This document shows, one piece after another, positions 1 through 8,287 of a stretch of 64,000 bases of DNA (within the stretch, counting starts at the first letter, position 1; each line of letters opens with the position of its first letter). A program made the translations under genes and the position numbers. The notes under the pieces are model-generated. The model had not been told where the DNA came from, did not search any database, and was given only the letters and a program-made list of their open reading frames with translations. The stretch is from NCBI RefSeq assembly GCF_002846415.1, contig NZ_PJMX01000002.1, forward strand, positions 1-64,000, in the 5' to 3' direction. The stretch is from Streptomyces sp. TLI_146. Its GTDB lineage: Bacteria > Actinomycetota > Actinomycetes > Streptomycetales > Streptomycetaceae.

Positions 1-2
1 CA

Positions 3-1217
3 GGCCGGCGCGCGCTAGCGGGACTGTCCGGAGTCGGCGAGGGGACGCTGGCGCGGGCGCTGCCGTCCTGGGGGCACCAGGCTCCCGAGCTCGATGGACC
101 GCAGGACGGTCGGGGGCGAGGGCTGTGGCGGGTCGGGGGTGCGCTGGTGGGGCCCATGGCGTTCGGGTGCCGCCTGTGTACGGCACGGCGTACCGGGGCC
201 GCAGTGCGTGTGGTGCGGTACGCGCAGCGGTGGGAGCGGGTGTGTGTCCGGCACGGGCGGTGGGCCATGGACGCGGATGCCGACCAGCCTCTCGAGCACC
301 TGGATCTGCGCGGGATGCCGGGGGCGGTGGCGGCGCAGCGCCGGTGGACTGGGGTGGCCCGGCGTGCGGTGCGGGCGGGAGCGGAGCCGGGCGAGGTCTT
401 CGCGCTGGCGTATGCGGTGGTGGCCCGGTGGTGGGAGGGGGCGTACGGGTGGGAGCGGGAGGAGATCTGGCCGCGTCGCCTGCACCAGGTCGCGGGCGGC
501 AACGCGGGGACCGATTTGGAGCGTTGGCGGATTGTGGGGCGGGACGCGGTCATCTTCCCGGAGGTGGTGGCCGTCGCGGACGCGCTGCTGGACCCTGCCA
601 TGGCGCAGCGGGTATGGGCCGACAGCGGCGGTGAACGGCCGCGGCCGCTGCCTGCGGACGGGGAATTCTGCCGCCGCCTCGGGGAGCGGGTGGAACGTCC
701 ATGGCTGGGGCCGCTGGTCGCAGTCGACCACGGGGGCCCGCTGCTCGCGTGGATGGGGACGGTGATCCGCCGGCGCCGCCACCCTGAGGGGCGGTCCGGG
801 CCGTATGCACGGTTCGACGAGAACCCGTGGTGGGTGCGCCAGGAACACCAGCCGTCGACCATGGCCGCCGGGCTGCGTTCCCTGTCCAGGGAGAAGATGA
901 CACCCGGTTCCGGCACGAACTGGCGCTCCACGGTGCCCGCCGAACAGCGCTTCCTGATCGAAAACCTGATCAGTGACGCGGAGGAGCAGCTGCAGCAGTT
1001 GCGCGGCGCGCAGTACGGCAAGAGCGTCGATGCCGCGCGGCAGCTATTGAGTAACCTCGGCCGTGCCGCCACGCTGGTCGACCAGGCCCTGATTGAGACC
1101 GTTTGGGCAGCGGCGAGTGCCGGGGTGCCCCTTGAGGAAGTGTCCCAGTGGGCAGGGCTGCCTGCAGAGGCAGTGGTGGAAGTGCTGGCTAGTGGTCCGC
1201 AGGATGACGATGGCTGA
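3..1217 (+). CDS. TniQ-like transposition targeting protein (5' truncated by window)
   Basis: The frame is open from base 3, so the gene begins upstream of the window. An internal GTG at 147 is available but would remove part of the domain. Near the start is a zinc-finger pattern, CRLC followed about 25 residues later by CVRH, with tryptophans and arginines as in TniQ/TnsD proteins. These proteins bind target DNA and recruit the AAA+ regulator and transposase. The C-terminal third is helical and hydrophilic. The gene lies just upstream of TnsA-, TnsB- and TnsC-like genes on the same strand, which supports the role more than the motif alone. There is no CRISPR array nearby, so targeting would be protein-directed. 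Confidence 0.7.
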   Translation, partial: GRRALAGLSGVGEGTLARALPSWGHQAPELDGPQDGRGRGLWRVGGALVGPMAFGCRLCTARRTGAAVRVVRYAQRWERVCVRHGRWAMDADADQPLEHLDLRGMPGAVAAQRRWTGVARRAVRAGAEPGEVFALAYAVVARWWEGAYGWEREEIWPRRLHQVAGGNAGTDLERWRIVGRDAVIFPEVVAVADALLDPAMAQRVWADSGGERPRPLPADGEFCRRLGERVERPWLGPLVAVDHGGPLLAWMGTVIRRRRHPEGRSGPYARFDENPWWVRQEHQPSTMAAGLRSLSREKMTPGSGTNWRSTVPAEQRFLIENLISDAEEQLQQLRGAQYGKSVDAARQLLSNLGRAATLVDQALIETVWAAASAGVPLEEVSQWAGLPAEAVVEVLASGPQDDDG

Positions 1218-1358
1218 CGCCCGCGGTCAAAGGCGCAAGTTGTCGGGGATGTGGGCCGTTCGGCATGCAGACCACGGTTCCTGGTTGATCGCTAGGGCGC
1301 GTTCGCTCGTTGGGGTGAGGCCGCCGGAATTCTCCCTCCCTGGCCGCCACCGCTGTTC

Positions 1359-2123
1359 TTGGCTGCCGGTGTGGGACTCCATGGCAATGCGGGGCGTGCG
1401 GAAGCAGTGTTCGTCGACGAGTCGGGGCATCTGACGCAGAGACCCTGGACCGCGGCCGCGACCGAGGTGCGTTTTGAGCATGCGCCGCCGGTGTCCGCGT
1501 TCCCGATCATGCCGGGTCGGCGGTGGGGCCCTGGCTGGTGGTGGTCGGCCACCATGGGCCGGCATGTGGCACACGGGTCGGCTGCGATGCGGGCGCAGTT
1601 GATGCTCCTGGACCGCAACCGGCGGGTCGTGGGGTTGTCGGCGCGTCCGGTACGGGTGGTGTGGCGCGATGAACGCAGCCGCGTACGGTCATGGATCCCG
1701 CAGCTGTTCGCCCGGTACACCGACGGGACCGGGCTGCTGGCTGACTGCCCCGCCGCTGAGGACGCCGGCGGGGTCCGGGCGCAGCACGCCCAGGCGGTGC
1801 TGGACGCAGCATGTGGGCTGGTGGGGTGGCAGTACCGGCGCCTTAGGCCGCCGGATGCGGTGATGGCGTCGAATGTGGCCTGGCTGGCCGGCTACCGGCA
1901 TCCGCGCTACCGCGGTCACGGTGACCTGGAGGAGGCAGTCCTGGACGCCTTCGCGCAGCCTCGGCCGCTGATCGAGGGGGCGGTCATGGTCGGGGATCCG
2001 CTGCAGGTCTTGCCGGTCGTGTATCACGCGCTGTGGGCGGGGCGGCTTGAGACGGCGCTCGAGGTGCCCCTGCACGAGCAGGTGCTGGTCCGACGCACAG
2101 CGGCTGGGGAGCGGGAGCGATGA
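1359..2123 (+). CDS. TnsA-like transposase subunit, catalytic residues apparently lost
   Basis: About 254 residues. The middle resembles actinobacterial TnsA-like heteromeric transposase subunits: a WWWSAT stretch, then a core ending FARYTDGTGLLADC, then WLAGYRHPR and a Pro-Leu-rich C-terminus ending in VLPVVYHALWA. In the family this core carries a PD and a D-x-R/K, which make the endonuclease site that cuts the transposon 5' ends. Here the PD position reads PQ, the second reads DCP, and the upstream Glu is not evident. The start is uncertain: TTG at 1359 or GTG at 1371, both after an in-frame stop at 1293. The 3' end overlaps tnsB by ATGA, so the two are translationally coupled. Confidence 0.65.
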   Translation: MAAGVGLHGNAGRAEAVFVDESGHLTQRPWTAAATEVRFEHAPPVSAFPIMPGRRWGPGWWWSATMGRHVAHGSAAMRAQLMLLDRNRRVVGLSARPVRVVWRDERSRVRSWIPQLFARYTDGTGLLADCPAAEDAGGVRAQHAQAVLDAACGLVGWQYRRLRPPDAVMASNVAWLAGYRHPRYRGHGDLEEAVLDAFAQPRPLIEGAVMVGDPLQVLPVVYHALWAGRLETALEVPLHEQVLVRRTAAGERER

Positions 2124-4312
2124 CGGAGGCGTCCGGGGGCTGGCGGGCCGAGGTCGGGGCCCATGTCGTGTTCGAAGCCGTCACATGGCAGATCGTCGCT
2201 CTGGTAGGGCAGGCGGTGCGGCTGGTCGCCGAGGACGGGACGACCGCGTCGGTGCTGGCGGCGCACCTGTGCGCCGATCCCGGCTTTCGCGTCGTCAGAG
2301 ACGATGCGCGTCCCGAAGTGCCGCAGTGGGGCCTGTTCGAAGGCATTGACGCAGCCGCGCGGGAGCGCGCACTGGCCTGGCAGCGGCACATCCGTGAGAT
2401 CGAGTACGGTCTCCCCGCAGGTCCCGGCAGCCCAGGAGCACCTCGGCCGCAGTTCGATCCCGAGCGATACTCGCTGGCCGAGCGGGAGCGGGCCAAGGCC
2501 GAAGAGCTGGCCGCACTGGGGTGGGCGAAGGCGAGTGTGCCCACGGTGCGGCGGATGCGGGCCCGCTACCGCGACGGCGGGCTGTGGGGGCTGGTCGACG
2601 GACGCAAGCGGCGGCCGACGAGAGCGACCGGGCGCGCGGACGAGCGGGTCGTGGCTGCGGTGCTGGAGGCGGTGCGGCGCCAACGGGGGCGTTCCAGGGG
2701 GACGCGGAAAGGGCTGCGGACCTTGACCGGACAGATCCTGGACGACGCCCACGGAGCAGGCCGGGTGAAGGTGCCTCCCGAGTCGACGTTCAACCGGCTG
2801 GTGAACGCACTGGTCGATACCCGTGAGCTGCCCGGGCGTCCGGCCGGTGGCGCGGCGGTGCCGACGGGGCCGTTCACGCCGACCCGGGCACTGCGGCCGG
2901 GCGAGATGGTACAGGTCGACACCACCCGGCTGGATGTGATGGCCATCAACGACGACGGGCGTCCGGCGCGGCCGGAACTCACCATCGCCGTCGACGTGGC
3001 CACGCGCTCCATCCTGGCCGCCGTGCTGCGCCCGCAGGGGACGAAAGCGGTCGACGCGGCACTGCTGCTCGCCGAGATGGCCGTGCCCCACCCGATGCGG
3101 CCCGGATGGGACACCGCGCTGCGGCTCGCGTACGCGGCGGTGCCCTACGAGCGGCTGCTGCCACTCGATCACCGGCTGGACGGGGCGGCAGCGCGGCCGG
3201 TGGTCGTACCCGAGACCATCGTCGTCGACCGCGGCAAGGTGTTCCTCTCCCAAGGGTTCTCGGCCGCGTGCGAAACCCTGGGGATCAGTGTGCAGAGCGC
3301 CCCACCCCGCCGGCCGAGTGCGAAGGGCTCGGTGGAGCGGACCTTTGGTGCGATCAACACGCTGGTCGCTCAGCATGTCGCCGGCTACACCGGATCCGAC
3401 GTCACCCGCCGCGGACCGCGCGTGGAGAGCGAGGCCTGCTGGAGCGTTGCGCAGCTCCAGGACCTGCTGGACGAATGGATCATCTGCGGGTGGCAGTCCC
3501 GTCCCCACGACGCGTTGCGTCATCCCGTGCTGTCCCGGACGGTGCTGTCACCGAACGAGATGTGGGCCGCGCTGCTCGGCGTGTGCGGATACGTGCCACT
3601 GCCGTTGTCCGGGCGGGACTACCTGGCGCTCCTGCCGGTGCGCTGGTGCGCCATCACCGGCCGCGGCATCCGCATCGACCACCGCACCTACGACGATGCG
3701 GTGCTCAACGAACACCGCGGCCAAAGCTCCGGCATCCCGCTGCGCGGCGGAAAGTGGGAGGTCCACCACAACCCCCACGATCTACGGCAGGTCTGGGTAC
3801 GGCTGCCCGACGGCAGCCTGGCCGAAGTGCCGTGGATCCACCGCGACCACGTCCACGAACCCTTCGGCGAACAAGCCTGGAGGCTCGTGAAAGCAGCCGT
3901 GGAACAGCGGGCCGGGCGGGAGCAGCACGAGGCCGACCTCGCCGACTCCCTCGATCAGCTCCTGCGCCGCGCCCGCACCACCGCAGACGCCGCGCCGCTT
4001 CCGCCGGGCGCAGCGGGGCAGAAAGCCGAACAGACCGGCGAGGAAAGGGCGGGCGTCCAAATCGCGGCATCCGCCCCAGACAGGAGTGAAGGAGTCCTCC
4101 TCTCCGCTGGTTCCCTGACGCATGCGCTTCCCCAGCAGCACAGCGGCACCGCGGTCGATCACGACGCAGCCAAGGGCATCGAATGGGAAGAAGCAGACAG
4201 CCTCGACGACCTGGCCGCCCAAGGCGACAGCGACACAGAGCCGCCGGGCGGCAGCCGGCCCGATCGTGGGTTCGCGTTGTGGAACGCCTACGAGGAGGCA
4301 CAGCGATGGTGA
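2120..4312 (+). CDS. TnsB/Mu-type DDE transposase
   Basis: 730 residues, the usual TnsB size. N-terminal helix-turn-helix regions come first, including VPTVRRMRARYRDGGLWGL near residues 139-157. The rve integrase core follows, with the catalytic triad D267 (QVDTT), D370 (VVDRGK) and E406 (GSVERTF). The last two are 35 residues apart, the classic DD35E spacing. A Mu-type C-terminal beta-barrel and a charged tail, probably the TnsC contact, complete the protein. It catalyses 3'-end cleavage and strand transfer. It starts in an ATGA overlap with the TnsA-like gene, and its last codons overlap the start of the ATPase gene. All three catalytic acids are present, so it looks active. Confidence 0.88.
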   Translation: MTEASGGWRAEVGAHVVFEAVTWQIVALVGQAVRLVAEDGTTASVLAAHLCADPGFRVVRDDARPEVPQWGLFEGIDAAARERALAWQRHIREIEYGLPAGPGSPGAPRPQFDPERYSLAERERAKAEELAALGWAKASVPTVRRMRARYRDGGLWGLVDGRKRRPTRATGRADERVVAAVLEAVRRQRGRSRGTRKGLRTLTGQILDDAHGAGRVKVPPESTFNRLVNALVDTRELPGRPAGGAAVPTGPFTPTRALRPGEMVQVDTTRLDVMAINDDGRPARPELTIAVDVATRSILAAVLRPQGTKAVDAALLLAEMAVPHPMRPGWDTALRLAYAAVPYERLLPLDHRLDGAAARPVVVPETIVVDRGKVFLSQGFSAACETLGISVQSAPPRRPSAKGSVERTFGAINTLVAQHVAGYTGSDVTRRGPRVESEACWSVAQLQDLLDEWIICGWQSRPHDALRHPVLSRTVLSPNEMWAALLGVCGYVPLPLSGRDYLALLPVRWCAITGRGIRIDHRTYDDAVLNEHRGQSSGIPLRGGKWEVHHNPHDLRQVWVRLPDGSLAEVPWIHRDHVHEPFGEQAWRLVKAAVEQRAGREQHEADLADSLDQLLRRARTTADAAPLPPGAAGQKAEQTGEERAGVQIAASAPDRSEGVLLSAGSLTHALPQQHSGTAVDHDAAKGIEWEEADSLDDLAAQGDSDTEPPGGSRPDRGFALWNAYEEAQRW

Positions 4313-5352
4313 GTGGGCAAGAAGCCGTTCCGGTTTCCGCCGAACCGGCAGCGGTCACTACCTGGCAGGGATTCGAGGCGTTCGCCACCACTGCCCCGCC
4401 CGCCCCGCCGACGGCAGGGGCACCACAGCGCAGCGTGGACGAACGCCTCGCCTACCACTCGGCGTTCGTCACCATCCGCACCCCAGCCGTCGATGCCCTG
4501 GCCCGCAACGTCCGCACCCTGATGATCCTCGGACAGCACCAGCACATCACCGCACGCCCCAGCCTGATCGTCACCGGCCCCGCCACTACCGGCAAGACCA
4601 CCGCGCTCCTCGAAGTCGGTCGCGTCTGCCACCTCGCCCACACCGCACGCAGTCCCCACCCCGGCATCAATCACACCGCTTCTGTGCCGGTCGCCTACGT
4701 CCTGGTCCCGCCCGCCGCCAGCGCGAAAACCCTCGCCGCCGAATTCGCCCGCTACCTCGGCATCCCCACCACCATCCGCATGACCCAAGCCCAGATCACC
4801 ACCGCCGTGTGCACCACCTACGCCAAAGCCAGCGTAAAACTCGTCCTGATCGACGAAATCCACCGGCTCAACCCCCACACCACCACCGGCGCCGAAACCG
4901 CCGACCTCCTCAAAGACCTCACCGAACGCATCGGCGCGACGTTCGTGTACGCGGGCATCGACGTGACACGCAGCGAGCTGTTCAGCGGGGTACGTGGTGC
5001 CCAACTCGCCGGTCGGGCCAGCCTCATCGACTTCAGCGCCTTCCCCGCCCGCCTCGGGGAACAAGAGCCGTTCAAAGAACTGATCACGTTGATGGAACAA
5101 GCCCTCGACCTTGAGAACCACAAGACGGGCAGTCTGCCCCGCCTTGCCTCATATCTTCACGAGCGCACCGGTGGGAAGATCGGCAGCCTCTCGCGCCTGA
5201 TCCGCCACGCCGCGATCGACGCGATCTGCGACGGCAGCGAACGCATCACCAAAACATCCCTCGAAGCCATCCAGCTCGACCACCTCGCCGAGGAACACTA
5301 CCGACCCCACACCCGCCACTCCCCCACGCCACCCGGGCGGTCACGCCGGTGA
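4306..5352 (+). CDS. TnsC/TniB-like AAA+ transposition regulator
   Basis: 348 residues from ATG 4306, chosen because AGGAGG sits 7 bases upstream and the start overlaps the transposase stop. Walker A is GPATTGKTT near residues 91-99 and Walker B is LVLIDEIH near 178-185. A sensor-like segment, FVYAGIDVTRSELFS, follows near residue 210. In Tn7-type systems this ATPase forms filaments on DNA, connects the TniQ protein to TnsB and enforces target immunity. Completes the TniQ-TnsA-TnsB-TnsC set. The C-terminal 20 residues are Pro/Arg/His rich. Confidence 0.85.
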   Translation: MVSGQEAVPVSAEPAAVTTWQGFEAFATTAPPAPPTAGAPQRSVDERLAYHSAFVTIRTPAVDALARNVRTLMILGQHQHITARPSLIVTGPATTGKTTALLEVGRVCHLAHTARSPHPGINHTASVPVAYVLVPPAASAKTLAAEFARYLGIPTTIRMTQAQITTAVCTTYAKASVKLVLIDEIHRLNPHTTTGAETADLLKDLTERIGATFVYAGIDVTRSELFSGVRGAQLAGRASLIDFSAFPARLGEQEPFKELITLMEQALDLENHKTGSLPRLASYLHERTGGKIGSLSRLIRHAAIDAICDGSERITKTSLEAIQLDHLAEEHYRPHTRHSPTPPGRSRR

Positions 5353-5673
5353 CAGCGCTACCGCGCCGACACTGAGTACACAGACCGGGACGGCACCCGC
5401 GACGTGCACGCAAGCCCCGGCTGCCTTACGGCCCACCAGTGCAACTGCACAGACAAGCCATACCCGCCCAACCAACCTGCACAACACCCGACAATGCCCA
5501 GGCCACGACAACAGCGACCCCCACCCAGCTCAGCAACATCCAGGCCCCGAACCGGACTTGAACCCCCGCTCCGAACCAGAAGATCACCCAGCCAAACCGC
5601 GAAACCCCACCTCAAAGGACCACTACCTACGCAGACTCACCGCCCCGCGACACTTGCTCCGCAATCCCCAGCA

Positions 5674-5692
5674 GAATTCACTCCGTGAATTC
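5674..5692. repeat. Perfect 7-bp inverted repeat around EcoRI half-sites
   Basis: GAATTCA, five bases, TGAATTC. It lies 35 bases before a larger inverted repeat and could be a protein-binding site at the transposon end. Confidence 0.5.
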
Positions 5693-5727
5693 CCTTGTCT
5701 GGCTGAGAAGTTGGGGGCCCTCGGATT

Positions 5728-5780
5728 CCTGACTACCTTTCACTCATTGACCTGACAGGTAGTCAGGTCAATGAGTGAAA
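5728..5780. repeat. Interleaved inverted repeats, possible transposon end or cruciform
   Basis: Two inverted pairs are nested. TTTCACTCATTGACCTGAC (5738-5756) pairs perfectly with 5762-5780 across a 5-base loop. CCTGACTACCT (5728-5738) pairs perfectly with AGGTAGTCAGG (5757-5767). The arms overlap, so only one fold can form at a time. It has no following T-run and no gene ending next to it, so an ordinary terminator is unlikely. Confidence 0.6.
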
Positions 5781-5884
5781 ACCCACCCACTCCTCTTCCC
5801 CCGCTCAAACCCTCAACGCCTCCACTCACGCATCAGCTCTACGATCCCAGCTGCCGTACAGCGAGAGCTGTTCAACCCAGAGTG

Positions 5885-6079
5885 TCAGGAGCGGAAGCGC
5901 TCACGCTGGCAGTGCAGACACATGTAGCCCGTGCGCAGCACCAGCTTCATGGCGACCGGGTCCTTGTGGATCTGGCACAGCCATGACAGCTCGGAGTTCT
6001 TCGGCAGATCGCGTTTCAGGAACTGGCGGGCTGTCGCGCGAGCGCTCCCGTCGCCTGAGCGGGGGGTGTTACTGGTCAT
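5885..6079 (-). CDS. Small Cys/His protein, unknown function
   Basis: 64 residues. The C-terminal half has a C-x2-H then a later C-x2-H-C cluster (LCQIH ... CLHCQRERFRS) that could hold zinc. The ATG directly follows GGAG and overlaps the end of the preceding minus-strand reading frame by 11 bases, which points to coupled translation. I do not recognise the family. Confidence 0.45.
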   Translation of the reverse strand: MTSNTPRSGDGSARATARQFLKRDLPKNSELSWLCQIHKDPVAMKLVLRTGYMCLHCQRERFRS

Positions 6080-6185
6080 CTCCGTTACCGTTCTCGTCGG
6101 GCTCCGGCTCCGGCTCGGTCGGGGTGATGATCTCTTCGCCCGCCACGTCGTAGCCGTTCACTTCATCCCTGCCGTGGACCTCCAT
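6069..6185 (-). CDS. Possible acidic micropeptide
   Basis: 38 residues from ATG 6185, with a GTG at 6197 as the other choice. The C-terminus is very acidic, with EPEPEPDENG followed by Asp and Gln. The stop lies inside the next small gene, so the two would be coupled. No clear ribosome-binding site supports any one start. It could be the tail of a longer decayed gene. Confidence 0.3.
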   Translation of the reverse strand: MEVHGRDEVNGYDVAGEEIITPTEPEPEPDENGNGDDQ

Positions 6186-6342
6186 CGCTGTGAACACACG
6201 GGGTTGTGCCGAACCGCCCCGCCCTGGGCGGCTTAGGCCCCCGGGGCGGGCCTCTCGCCGTTCCGGGAATGGACCTCATCCCTAGACCGGAATGGGAGCT
6301 GAACCCGCCCTCAGCCCGGGGCGGGAGTCTGGGGGTCGGGGT

Positions 6343-6684
6343 CTACAGGCCGTGGGCCCGCGTGTGCTCGATACTCTCCGTGCCGCCGACCGACCGCTGC
6401 CGGGCAGCGTGATCCATCCGGTGGGCCTGGGCCCGGCGGTCCTGTTCCTGACGGCTGCTCAGCACCACACACGCCATGTCTTCCACCGCGCGGGTGAACA
6501 GGCCGTGCCCGGTCGCGGCCGCGTGCTCGATGATCGCGACGCCCCCGGCGCCCAGGTCGCTGATTGCGTCCAACATCCATCCGCAGCCGTCGCCGGACAG
6601 GCAGTGAGCGGTCATGGTCACCTCGCTGTCAGAGTGCCGCAGCAGCCGGTAGACCACGCCCCGCAGCGTGCTCCTGATGCTCAC
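6343..6684 (-). CDS. DUF7848-like small protein
   Basis: 113 residues from GTG 6684 with GGAGG 10 bases upstream. The body matches the pattern I know from DUF7848-type Streptomyces proteins: an N-terminal IRSTLRGVVYRLLRHSD strand region, a Cys pair (AHCLSGDGCGW), then a helix ending EHAAATGHGLF. Function is unknown; the Cys pair may bind metal. Its start overlaps the previous gene's stop by GTGA. A second member of the same family is at 57402-57665. Confidence 0.65.
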   Translation of the reverse strand: MSIRSTLRGVVYRLLRHSDSEVTMTAHCLSGDGCGWMLDAISDLGAGGVAIIEHAAATGHGLFTRAVEDMACVVLSSRQEQDRRAQAHRMDHAARQRSVGGTESIEHTRAHGL

Positions 6685-6929
6685 CGGGCCACCACCTCCC
6701 CACCGGGCCATGTGCGGTGGGCCGGGTGGCGGATGATCTCCGTGTTCGCCTGCCGCACCCTCCGCTGCGCCCGCCCCTCGCGGGCCACCTCCCGCTCCGT
6801 GCGCCACGCGTCGCACAGATCACAGCCCGGCGGGCCCTCCGGTTCCAGGCCGTAGGCCGCATCCCGCACACTCGTGATCCCTGGGCCACACTTTCGCTCC
6901 CGGGGCGGTCCCACCGGCGGTGCCCACAT
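6681..6929 (-). CDS. Small conserved hypothetical protein with CxxC
   Basis: 82 residues. Contains GCDLCDAWRTEREVA, a CxxC followed by a charged helix, typical of a short actinobacterial family found beside the DUF7848 gene. The ATG overlaps the upstream stop (TGATG) and its own stop overlaps the downstream GTG. The three genes 7135 to 6343 therefore form one translationally chained operon. Function unknown. Confidence 0.6.
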   Translation of the reverse strand: MWAPPVGPPRERKCGPGITSVRDAAYGLEPEGPPGCDLCDAWRTEREVAREGRAQRRVRQANTEIIRHPAHRTWPGGEVVAR

Positions 6930-7135
6930 CAGCACCGCCCCCGCACGGGCACCGGGATATCGAGGACGCGGGCTCGCACCAGTTCCTCGGGGCGTGCGTC
7001 GCGCAGGGCCTCCGGCGCCGTGGCCCACTGCCGGCCACCTCCTGGCGGGCGCAGGTAGACACTCCCCTCATAGCGCTCCACCACCCCCAGCCTCCCGCTG
7101 GCGGTATCCACTACGTACTGCGGGCTGCTTTCCAC
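6929..7135 (-). CDS. Small beta-rich conserved protein
   Basis: 68 residues from GTG 7135. The sequence YVVDTASGRLGVVERYEGSV with LRPPGGGRQW matches a very common Streptomyces small-protein family that reads as a compact beta fold. Members usually lie beside XRE/TPR regulators. First gene of the coupled operon. Function unknown. Confidence 0.6.
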   Translation of the reverse strand: MESSPQYVVDTASGRLGVVERYEGSVYLRPPGGGRQWATAPEALRDARPEELVRARVLDIPVPVRGRC

Positions 7136-7279
7136 GCCGTCCCGCCATCCTCTCTGCTGGCCATGGCCCGCGCCCGCCTCAACACGACCGCAGTGCCTCT
7201 TGCCAGCAGTCAACGCCCATAGCCGCAGGGGGCCTTGCACACTGTTTGCACAGATGCGGTGCGGGTACGCAGACGGCTT

Positions 7280-7725
7280 GCGAACAAACGCGGCTCCTGG
7301 CCGTGCTCCCCGACCTGCTCAGGGACGCCACCACACATGCCCACCGCGCGAACACGCCCGAAGCGTGGATGATCCTGGCGGAGGCGTACAGCATCACCTA
7401 CTGGCTCGCGGCGCGGCACCAGTGGATGGACACGGCTGAACTCGCCGTGACCCGCCAAAGGTGGGCCGTCGAGCAGCAGCCCAACCCCCTGGGCGCCGCC
7501 GTCGCGTCCCGGGACCGCGCCGGGACCTACCTGAATTTCGGGGACACCGAGCGCGGCCTGACCCTCGTGGACCGCGCCATTGCCGACGCGCAGCAGAGAC
7601 TCGACAGCACCGACCGCGACCTAGCCGTCTGCATCCTGAACCTTCGCGGAATGACACTGGCAGGCAGGCTACGAGACAAGCGCGAGGTAGCCCGAGAGGC
7701 CGGCTTAGCCGACCGTGATCAATAG
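7280..7725 (+). pseudogene. C-terminal remnant of an XRE/TPR regulator
   Basis: The frame encodes LLRDATTHAHRANTPEAW, then YWLAARHQWMDTAELAVTRQ and AGTYLNFGDTERGL. This is the TPR-like half of the large Streptomyces XRE regulator family. No helix-turn-helix precedes it; upstream of about 7250 the same frame is only antisense to other genes. The end also stops short of the usual C-terminus. I read it as a truncated remnant. A full-length relative stands at 58481-59695 beside the same kind of small genes. Confidence 0.6.
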
Positions 7726-7753
7726 CAACCGACACTTTCGGTACCGCGACTAC

Positions 7754-7903
7754 TCACGAATATCCAAGCCGAGCCGTCCACCCCATCTTCGGTGGAACGT
7801 CCTTCATGCGAGACCAGCTGCCCGCGCCCTTCCACGACGACGCCCCGAAGTGCTCGGGCAGGTCCATCCACGGGGTGCCGATACGGTGACTGAGATTGGC
7901 TGG
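7754..7903 (-). pseudogene. IS5-type transposase fragment
   Basis: A short minus-strand frame encodes RIGTPWMDLPEHFG followed by SWKGA. This matches the conserved N-terminal RTGTPWRDLPE segment of IS5-group transposases (DUF4096 region). It ends at a stop after about 49 residues and no catalytic domain follows. It probably marks an old insertion or deletion next to the truncated regulator. Confidence 0.45.
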
Positions 7904-7923
7904 TCACCCGCTGATCAGCCCGT

Positions 7924-8262
7924 TCAAGTGGTGGCCGTGGGGTTCGAGGGTTCGGCGGCCTTGCGGTATTCGGCGTTGATCCGCTGGGCCTCTTCGAGCT
8001 GGTCTTCCAGGATGATGATGCGGCAGGCGGCCTCGATGGGAGTGCCCTGGTCGACGAGTTCGCGGGCGCGGGCGGCGATGCGCAGCTGGTAGCGGGAGTA
8101 GCGGCGGTGTCCGCCGGCCGAGCGCAGTGGGGTGATCAGGCGGGCTTCGCCGATGGCACGGAGGAAGCCCTGGGTGGTGCCGAGTATCTCGGCGGCCCGG
8201 CCCATGGTGTAGGCGGGGTAGTCGTCGTCATCGAGACGGCTGAAGGAGTCGTCTGCGGTCAT
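7924..8262 (-). CDS. MerR-type HTH transcriptional regulator
   Basis: 112 residues. Residues 16-50, YPAYTMGRAAEILGTTQGFLRAIGE, then GGHRRYSRYQL, form a winged MerR/BldC helix-turn-helix. A helix with LVDQGTPIEAACRIIILEDQLEEAQ follows and probably makes a dimer coiled coil. There is no effector-binding domain, so the signal is not apparent. The leader contains a perfect 13-bp hairpin starting 25 bases upstream of the ATG. Confidence 0.8.
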   Translation of the reverse strand: MTADDSFSRLDDDDYPAYTMGRAAEILGTTQGFLRAIGEARLITPLRSAGGHRRYSRYQLRIAARARELVDQGTPIEAACRIIILEDQLEEAQRINAEYRKAAEPSNPTATT

Positions 8263-8287
8263 TGCACCTCTCTATGAAACACGTTGA

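Larger units (their letters stand above)
5353..5884. other. Non-coding stretch downstream of the transposition genes
   Basis: No convincing gene. Base composition drops toward AT from about 5690. The segment holds two perfect inverted repeats (listed separately) and is the likely place for one transposon end with its TnsB-binding sites. I could not identify a terminal TGT or a target duplication. Confidence 0.5.

Noticed and set aside
2024..3523. Long open frame opposite the transposase gene
   Set aside because: Antisense of a gene with an intact DDE triad; it is Pro/Arg/Gly-rich without domains, as expected from GC-rich shadow frames.
5541..5600. Minus-strand tRNA-like piece with GTTCAAGTCC
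   Set aside because: The T-arm stem does not pair (GGGGG against CCGGT) and no acceptor or anticodon stem can be built.
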